Assembly: GCA_029202445.1 (NCBI GenBank)
Contig: CP119321.1
Span: 682,001 to 746,000 of the forward strand
Source: Candidatus Microbacterium phytovorans
GTDB lineage: Bacteria > Actinomycetota > Actinomycetes > Actinomycetales > Microbacteriaceae
DNA: 64,000 nucleotides
Direction of reading: 5' to 3'
Shown one piece after another: positions 58,136-64,000 of the stretch. Each line of letters opens with the position of its first letter. Position 1 is the stretch's first letter. A program made the translations under genes and the position numbers. The notes beneath the pieces were generated by a model, which saw nothing but the letters and a program-made list of their open reading frames with translations, had not been told where the DNA came from and searched no databases.

Positions 58136-59584
58136 CTACTTGGCAGCCTGGTAGATCGGCGCCTTGCCATGCACGGCGTCGCCGATCCGGTGCACCCGGA
58201 TGTCGTTGGTCGAGCCGATGATTCCGGGAGGCGAGCCGGAGATCACGACGACCTTGTCACCCTCTTCGGCGAGCTTGTTGTTCAGGAAGAACTCGTCCAC
58301 CTGCACGAACATCAGGTCGGTGTGCTCGACGTGCTCGACGAGGGTCGACTGCACGCCCCAGGTCAGCGCCATCCGGCGTCGGATGGCGGGATCGACGGCG
58401 AAGGCCATCATGGGGATGCCGGAGCGCAGACGCGACATCCGGCGCGCGGTGTCGCCGGACTCGGTGAAGATCGCGATGTACTTCGCTTCGACGAACTCGG
58501 CGACATCGTGAGCGGCGAGTGTGATGATGCCGCCCTGCGTGCGCGGCTTCGCCGTGAACGGACGAATGCGCTCGAGGCCGTGCTCCTCGGTGGACTCCAC
58601 GATGCGCGCCATCGTCTCGACGACGACGACGGGGTATTTGCCGACGCTCGTCTCGCCCGAGAGCATGACCGCATCCGCGCCGTCGAGGACGGCGTTGGCG
58701 ACGTCGCTCGTCTCGGCGCGCGTGGGAACCGGGTTCTCGATCATCGTCTCGAGCATCTGCGTAGCGACGATGACGGGCTTCGCCATGCGGCGGCAGAGCT
58801 CGACCGCACGCTTCTGCACGATCGGCACGGCTTCCAGCGGAAGCTCGACACCCAGGTCGCCGCGGGCGACCATGATGCCGTCGAAGGCGTCGATGATCTC
58901 TTCGAGGTTGTCGACCGCCTGCGGCTTCTCGATCTTGGCGATGACGGGGACCTTGCGGCCCTCCTCCGCCATGATCTCGTGGACCCGCGTGACGTCGGCG
59001 GCGTTGCGCACGAACGACAGCGCGATGATGTCCGCACCGGCCTGGAGGCCCCAGCGCAGGTCGGCCTCGTCCTTCTCGGACAGCGCCGGCACGCTCACGG
59101 CCACGCCGGGCAGGTTGATGCCCTTGTTGTTGGAGACAGGACCGGCGACGATGACCTTCGTCGTCACCACGGGGCCGTCGACGCTCTCGACCTGGACGCG
59201 CACCTTGCCGTCGTCGATGAGCAAGAAGTCGCCGGGCTTGACGTCCCCGGGAAGCCCCTTGAAGGTCGTGGAGACGAGCTCCTTGGTGCCGGGGACGTCT
59301 TCCGCGGTGATCTTGAAGATGTCACCGACGGCGAGTTCGTGCGGGCCGTCGGTGAACTTGCCGAGCCGGATCTTCGGTCCCTGCAGGTCGACGAGGATGG
59401 CGACGGCGCGACCGGAGTCGTCGGCGGCCTTGCGGACGTTGGCGAAGCGGACCTCGTGCTCCGCATACGATCCGTGGCTGAGGTTCATGCGGGTCACGTC
59501 GACACCGGCGTCGATGATCGCGCGGATCATCTCATACGACTCGGTGGCGGGACCCAGGGTTGCGACGATCTTCGCGCGTCTCAC
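58136..59584 (-). CDS. pyk: pyruvate kinase
   Basis: A 482-aa glycolytic enzyme that converts phosphoenolpyruvate and ADP to pyruvate and ATP. Motifs: RRAKIVATLGPATES at the start, NLSHGSYAEHE, AKIEKPQAVDN (catalytic Lys), GIMVARGDLGVELPLEAVPI and MLETMIENPVPTRAETSDVA. The domain order A-B-A-C is full length. It follows gltD by 48 bp on the same strand. The start is GTG 59584 (RRAKIVAT). A TAGGCT hexamer at 59631-59636 overlaps the gltD stop and may be its promoter. Confidence 0.97.
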   Translation of the reverse strand: MRRAKIVATLGPATESYEMIRAIIDAGVDVTRMNLSHGSYAEHEVRFANVRKAADDSGRAVAILVDLQGPKIRLGKFTDGPHELAVGDIFKITAEDVPGTKELVSTTFKGLPGDVKPGDFLLIDDGKVRVQVESVDGPVVTTKVIVAGPVSNNKGINLPGVAVSVPALSEKDEADLRWGLQAGADIIALSFVRNAADVTRVHEIMAEEGRKVPVIAKIEKPQAVDNLEEIIDAFDGIMVARGDLGVELPLEAVPIVQKRAVELCRRMAKPVIVATQMLETMIENPVPTRAETSDVANAVLDGADAVMLSGETSVGKYPVVVVETMARIVESTEEHGLERIRPFTAKPRTQGGIITLAAHDVAEFVEAKYIAIFTESGDTARRMSRLRSGIPMMAFAVDPAIRRRMALTWGVQSTLVEHVEHTDLMFVQVDEFFLNNKLAEEGDKVVVISGSPPGIIGSTNDIRVHRIGDAVHGKAPIYQAAK

Positions 59585-59632
59585 TGACTGACTCTCCGGT
59601 CTGTGTTTGGTTGTTCGGGAAGGATTTCCAGC

Positions 59633-61102
59633 CTACGCGGGCTGGAGGCCGATAGCGATGTCGGTCGGGCGCACGGGCGACGGCAAAGTCGTCCGGCCCA
59701 TGAGGTACTCGTCCACGGCCGCGGCGGCGGCACGACCCTCGGCGATCGCCCACACGATGAGCGACTGACCGCGGCCCGCGTCACCCGCGACGAAGACGCC
59801 CGGGGTGGTCGACTGGTAGTCGTCGCCGCGCTCGACATTGCCGCGGCCCGTGAACACGGTACCGAGCTGGTCCTCGAGGGCGCTGCGCTCCGGGCCGGTG
59901 AAACCCATCGCGATGAGTACCAGGTCAGCCGGGATCTCGCGCTCCGTGCCGCTCTTGGGCACGCGACGGCCGTCGGAGGTGTACTCGGTCTCCGCGATCC
60001 GCAGCGCACGGACCTCCCCCGCATCGTTCGCGAGGAACTCGACCGTCGAGGCGAGGAACGTCCGCTCGCCGCCTTCTTCGTGCGCGGACTGCATCTCGAA
60101 CACCGTCGGCATCATCGGCCACGGCTGGTGGTCCGGGCGCTGGGAGGGCGGCTGCTTGCCGATCGCGAGGTTGGTGACGCTGAGCGCCCCCTGGCGGTGC
60201 GCCGTGCCGATGCAGTCGGCTCCCGTGTCGCCGCCACCGATCACGATGACGTGCTTGCCTTCCGCGTGGATCTGGTGCGGAACCTGGTCGCCCGCGACCG
60301 CCTTGTTGGACTCGACGAGGTACTCCATGGCGAAGTGGACGCCGTCGAGGTCGCGCCCCGGGATGGAGAGGTCGCGAGGGAGCGTGGAGCCCGTGGCGAC
60401 GACGACCGCGTCGTAGCGCGCCCGCAGGTCGTCCCACGAGATGTCCCGCCCGATCTCGACACCCGCCCGGAAGCGAGTGCCCTCGTCCTGCATCTGACGC
60501 AGGCGCGACTCGAGATGGCGCTTCTCCATCTTGAAGTCGGGGATGCCGTAACGCAGCAGCCCGCCGATGCGGTCGTCTCGTTCGTAGACGGCGACCGTGT
60601 GGCCGGCGCGGGTGAGCTGCTGCGCGGCGGCGAGCCCCGCGGGACCGGAACCGACGACCGCGACGGTCTTGCCGGTGAGGCGGCCCGGCGGCTCGGCTTC
60701 GACCCAGCCGTTCGCGAAGGCCTCGTCGATCGTGCTGACCTCGATCTGCTTGATCGTGACGGCGGGCTGGTTGATCCCGAGCACGCACGAGCTCTCGCAG
60801 GGTGCCGGGCACAGCCTGCCGGTGAACTCCGGGAAGTTGTTCGTCGCGTGGAGCCGCTCGATCGCAGCGCGGCCCTCGCCGCGCCACATCAGGTCGTTCC
60901 ACTCCGGGATGAGGTTGCCCAGCGGACAGCCCTGATGGCAGAACGGCACACCGCAGTCCATGCAGCGTCCGGCCTGGCGTCGGAGCACGGCCGAGTCGCC
61001 CGGCTCGTACACCTCTTTCCAGTCCATGATGCGGACGGGAACGGGCCGGCGCGGCGGGAGCTCGCGCTCGGTGGTCTTCAGGAAGCCCTTCGGGTCAGCC
61101 AC
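59633..61102 (-). CDS. gltD: glutamate synthase (NADPH), small subunit
   Basis: A 489-aa NADPH-oxidising subunit of GOGAT. The N-terminal Fe-S cysteines are [17 protein letters not shown] and [14 protein letters not shown] (residues about 40-115), the FAD loop is [15 protein letters not shown] and the NADPH loop [13 protein letters not shown]. It feeds electrons to GltB for glutamate synthesis from glutamine and 2-oxoglutarate. GTG 61102 overlaps the gltB stop by 8 bases. Confidence 0.96.
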   Translation of the reverse strand: MADPKGFLKTTERELPPRRPVPVRIMDWKEVYEPGDSAVLRRQAGRCMDCGVPFCHQGCPLGNLIPEWNDLMWRGEGRAAIERLHATNNFPEFTGRLCPAPCESSCVLGINQPAVTIKQIEVSTIDEAFANGWVEAEPPGRLTGKTVAVVGSGPAGLAAAQQLTRAGHTVAVYERDDRIGGLLRYGIPDFKMEKRHLESRLRQMQDEGTRFRAGVEIGRDISWDDLRARYDAVVVATGSTLPRDLSIPGRDLDGVHFAMEYLVESNKAVAGDQVPHQIHAEGKHVIVIGGGDTGADCIGTAHRQGALSVTNLAIGKQPPSQRPDHQPWPMMPTVFEMQSAHEEGGERTFLASTVEFLANDAGEVRALRIAETEYTSDGRRVPKSGTEREIPADLVLIAMGFTGPERSALEDQLGTVFTGRGNVERGDDYQSTTPGVFVAGDAGRGQSLIVWAIAEGRAAAAAVDEYLMGRTTLPSPVRPTDIAIGLQPA

Positions 61103-64000
61103 CGGTCACCTCCAGGATGCGGTTCCAGACGACGTCGCCGTCGGGGTCCAGCCCCTCGGCGGCCGCCTCCTGGCGGGTCTGCAGCACCGCGGCGTAATCG
61201 CGCGGCAGGACACGGACGAAGTTCGCGATCTCGGCGTCGAAGTCGTCCAACATGCGCGCCGCGAGCGTCGATCCCGTCTCGGCGACATGCTGCTCGAGCA
61301 GATCGCGGAGAATCTCGGCATCCCCCGAACCGAGATCGAGGAGCTCGAGCTCGCCGTTCGCGATCGCCTCTCGGTTGACGAGGCTGCGATCGAGCTTGTA
61401 GACGTAGGCGGAGCCGCCCGACATACCGGCGCCGAGGTTCCGGCCCGTGGTGCCGAGGATGACCGCCAGGCCTCCGGTCATGTACTCCAAGGCATGGTCG
61501 CCCACGCCCTCGACGACGGCGGTCGCGCCGGAGTTGCGAACGAGGAAGCGCTCCCCCACGACGCCGCGCAGGAACATGGTGCCCTGCGTTGCGCCGTAGC
61601 CGATGACGTTGCCGGCGATGACGTTCTGAGAAGCGTCGAAGGTCGCCGACTTCGGCGGACGCACGACGACCTGACCGCCCGACAGTCCCTTGCCGACGTA
61701 GTCGTTGGAGTCGCCCTCGAGTCGCAGGGTGATGCCCGCGGGGAGGAACGCACCGAACGACTGACCGGCAGAACCCGTGAGGTTCACCTCGATGGAGCCG
61801 GACGGCAGTCCGTTCGCGCCGTGTGCGAGCGTGACGCGGTTGCCCAGCATGGTGCCGACGGCGCGCTCGGTGTTGCGGATCGGCAGGTCGATCGAGATGT
61901 GACCGCCGTGGGCGATGACATCCTGCGCGCGCTCGATCAGGCCCACATCGAAGTGCTCCTCGAGCTCGTGGTTCTGCGTGCGCATCGCGCGGCGCGGCGC
62001 TTCGGGCGCGAACGCGGGGCCGTGGAGGATCGGCGTCAGATCGAGACCGTTCGCCTTCCAGTGATCCACGGCGCCGTTCACGTCGAGGAGGTCGTTTCGA
62101 CCGATCGCCTCGTCGAGGCTGCGGAAGCCGAGCTCGGCGAGATACTCGCGGACCTCCTCCGCGATGAACTCCATGAAGTTGACGACGAACTCGGGCTTGC
62201 CGCTGAACCGGCTGCGCAGCACCGGGTTCTGCGTCGCGACGCCGACGGGGCACGTGTCGAGGTGGCAGACGCGCATCATGATGCAGCCTTCGACCACGAG
62301 CGCCGTCGTCGCGAAGCCGAACTCCTCGGCGCCCAGCAGCGCCGCGATGATGACGTCGCGGCCCGTCTTCAGCTGCCCGTCTGCCTGCACCACCACGCGG
62401 TCGCGCATGTCGTTGAGCATGAGCGTCTGCTGTGTCTCGGCGAGGCCGAGCTCCCACGGCGTACCCGCGTGCTTGAGCGAGTTCAGAGGGCTCGCGCCGG
62501 TGCCGCCGTCGTGTCCGGAGACGAGGATGACGTCGGCAAGGGCCTTGGCGGTGCCCGCCGCGACCGCGCCGATGCCGGACTGGCTGACGAGCTTGACGTG
62601 CACGCGGGCAGCCGGGTTGGCCCGCTTCAGGTCGAAGATCAGCTGCTTGAGGTCCTCGATGGAGTAGATGTCGTGGTGAGGCGGCGGCGAGATGAGCCCG
62701 ACGCCGGGCGTGCCGCCGCGGGTGCGTGCGATCCACGGATACACCTTGCCGGGCGGCAGCTGACCACCCTCGCCGGGCTTGGCGCCCTGCGCGAGCTTGA
62801 TCTGGATGTCCTCGGCGTGAGTGAGGTACATGCTCGTCACACCGAACCGACCCGACGCGACCTGCTTGATCGCGCTGCGCCGCTCGGGGTCGAGGAGACG
62901 ATCGACGTCCTCGCCGCCTTCGCCGGTGTTGGACTTCGCGCCCAGCCGGTTCATGGCGATCGCAAGCGTCTCGTGCGCCTCCTTGGAGATGGAGCCGTAA
63001 CTCATGGCACCCGTAGAGAACCGCTTCACGATGGACGACACCGGCTCGACCTCGTCGATCGGCACCGGCGGCCGCTGACCCGACTTCAGCCGGAACATGC
63101 CGCGCAGCGTCTTCAGTTCGGCGGCCTGGTCGTCGACGAGCTTGGTGTACTCCCGGAACACGTCGTAGCGCCGGGTCCGCGTCGAGTGCTGAAGCCGGAA
63201 GACCGTGTCGGGGTTGAAGAGGTGCGGAGCCCCGTCACGACGCCACTGGTACTCGCCGCCCGTCCAGAGCCGCTCGTGGGCACGCGCCGCCCCGTCCTCC
63301 GGGTAGGCGAAGTCGTGACGCGCCTGGTTCTCGATGGCGATCTCGGCGATGCCGATGCCAGCGAGCTTGGTTTCGGTGCCGGTGAAGTAGCGGTCGACGA
63401 ACTCCTGCGAGAGACCGACCGCCTCGAAGACCTGAGCTCCGGCGTACGACGACACCGTGGAGATGCCCATCTTCGACATGATCTTCAGGACGCCCTTGCC
63501 GAGCGCGTAGATGAGGTTCTTCACCGCCTTCTCAGGGGTGACGCCGGTGATGTACCCGGCGCGGACGAGATACTCCGCGGTCTCCATCGCGAGGTACGGG
63601 TTCACCGCCGACGCGCCGTAGCCGATCAGTGTCGCGACGTGGTGCACCTCACGGACATCGCCGGCCTCGACGACGAGACCGACCTTCATGCGGTTCTCGC
63701 GTCGGATGAGATGGTGGTGGACGGCGGACAGCGCGAGGAGCGACGGGATGGGGACGAGGTCCTTGTTCGAGTCGCGGTCGCTCAGGATGATGAACTCCGC
63801 GCCGTCGGCGATCGCCGCGTCGACCTCGTCGCACATCGCCGCCAGCCGCGACTCGAGCGCGTCGGGTCCCTGCTCGACGTGATAGAGGCCGCGGATCGTC
63901 ACCGAACGGCGACCGGGCAGAGCCTTGTCGATGTTCTGGAGCTTCGCGAGTTCATCGTTGTCGATGACCGGGAAGTCCAGCGTCACGGTGCGCGTGTGCT
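61095..64000 (-). CDS. gltB: glutamate synthase (NADPH), large subunit, 5' end outside window
   Basis: At least 967 aa of the alpha subunit are visible; the frame stays open to the window edge, so the N-terminal GATase II domain (the first 500 or so residues of a roughly 1500-aa protein) lies beyond 64000. The visible part covers the central domain, the FMN-binding synthase domain ([30 protein letters not shown]), the 3Fe-4S cysteines in [19 protein letters not shown], and the C-terminal beta-helix ([17 protein letters not shown]). It is co-transcribed with gltD. Confidence 0.95.
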   Translation of the reverse strand, partial: HTRTVTLDFPVIDNDELAKLQNIDKALPGRRSVTIRGLYHVEQGPDALESRLAAMCDEVDAAIADGAEFIILSDRDSNKDLVPIPSLLALSAVHHHLIRRENRMKVGLVVEAGDVREVHHVATLIGYGASAVNPYLAMETAEYLVRAGYITGVTPEKAVKNLIYALGKGVLKIMSKMGISTVSSYAGAQVFEAVGLSQEFVDRYFTGTETKLAGIGIAEIAIENQARHDFAYPEDGAARAHERLWTGGEYQWRRDGAPHLFNPDTVFRLQHSTRTRRYDVFREYTKLVDDQAAELKTLRGMFRLKSGQRPPVPIDEVEPVSSIVKRFSTGAMSYGSISKEAHETLAIAMNRLGAKSNTGEGGEDVDRLLDPERRSAIKQVASGRFGVTSMYLTHAEDIQIKLAQGAKPGEGGQLPPGKVYPWIARTRGGTPGVGLISPPPHHDIYSIEDLKQLIFDLKRANPAARVHVKLVSQSGIGAVAAGTAKALADVILVSGHDGGTGASPLNSLKHAGTPWELGLAETQQTLMLNDMRDRVVVQADGQLKTGRDVIIAALLGAEEFGFATTALVVEGCIMMRVCHLDTCPVGVATQNPVLRSRFSGKPEFVVNFMEFIAEEVREYLAELGFRSLDEAIGRNDLLDVNGAVDHWKANGLDLTPILHGPAFAPEAPRRAMRTQNHELEEHFDVGLIERAQDVIAHGGHISIDLPIRNTERAVGTMLGNRVTLAHGANGLPSGSIEVNLTGSAGQSFGAFLPAGITLRLEGDSNDYVGKGLSGGQVVVRPPKSATFDASQNVIAGNVIGYGATQGTMFLRGVVGERFLVRNSGATAVVEGVGDHALEYMTGGLAVILGTTGRNLGAGMSGGSAYVYKLDRSLVNREAIANGELELLDLGSGDAEILRDLLEQHVAETGSTLAARMLDDFDAEIANFVRVLPRDYAAVLQTRQEAAAEGLDPDGDVVWNRILEVTGG

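Noticed and set aside
57134-59587. An 817-codon open frame on the plus strand spanning pdtaR, tRNA-Leu and pyk
   Set aside because: It runs antisense through two well-defined genes and through the tRNA gene, and has no recognisable domain.
1-64000. CRISPR arrays, insertion sequences, prophage or attachment sites
   Set aside because: No spaced direct repeats beyond the single 10-bp tandem array, no transposase or integrase motifs, and both tRNA genes are followed directly by their own terminators without a duplicated 3' end.

Overview
The window is high-GC actinobacterial DNA, most like Microbacterium or another Microbacteriaceae. The main pointers are RbpA, PafB/PafC, a TIGR02149-type glycogen synthase, a PdtaR-like ANTAR regulator, GTG starts and a TAGNNT -10 motif placed 6-7 bases before many start codons. 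It reads as core chromosome. I see no prophage, insertion sequence, CRISPR array, rRNA or plasmid functions. No stretch of 300 bases lacks a gene; the largest gaps (about 100-180 bp) are divergent promoter regions or hold terminators.

Layout: 1-5119, end of fabG, serB, divergent glgC/glgA, an ABC ATPase and the type B L31 gene with a structured leader. 5180-8964, DnaQ-like exonuclease, alpha/beta hydrolase, CGNR regulator divergent from an EamA exporter, and an Lrp/AsnC regulator. 9142-15380, a carbon-catabolism block: branched-chain 2-oxoacid dehydrogenase E1a-E1b-E2 divergent from Lrp, TetR regulator divergent from an acyl-CoA dehydrogenase, and a CitE-like lyase. 15359-21761, phosphatase, sirtuin, SpoU methyltransferase, SGNH hydrolase, helicase and an erythrin-VIT1 iron/manganese transporter.

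21830-35506 keeps the order of the actinobacterial proteasome neighbourhood: tRNA-Leu, M20 peptidase, uppP, PAC2 protein, HAD phosphatase, trmI, FKBP lipoprotein, pafB, pafC, tatA, tatC, helY, lnt and convergent rbpA. The arc/mpa, dop, pup, prcB, prcA and pafA genes that lie between trmI and pafB in other actinobacteria are absent at this position, and trmI and the FKBP gene are only 4 bp apart. 35653-45336 carries an nfeD-stomatin-GDPD operon, an SDR/S9 peptidase pair, HdeD, an AEC permease, a PCD-like/VOC fusion and an arsR-AHSA1-methyltransferase operon. 45402-52220 carries a GNAT-DUF2087 fusion, an ECF42-type sigma factor with its YCII partner, a SUMF1-like protein, an MFS transporter, a second SGNH hydrolase and an LLM oxidoreductase. 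52321-64000 carries a DUF885 peptidase, polA, a hotdog thioesterase, pdtaR, tRNA-Leu, pyk and gltD-gltB (gltB runs off the window).

The strongest signals beyond gene content are the proteasome-less pafBC locus, 22 genes with probable leaderless promoters on both strands, an ECF42-type promoter before the YCII-sigma operon, a SigR-type promoter before rbpA, and well-formed candidate operators beside the TetR, Lrp and ArsR genes. All functional calls come from reading translated sequence and motifs; no database search was run.
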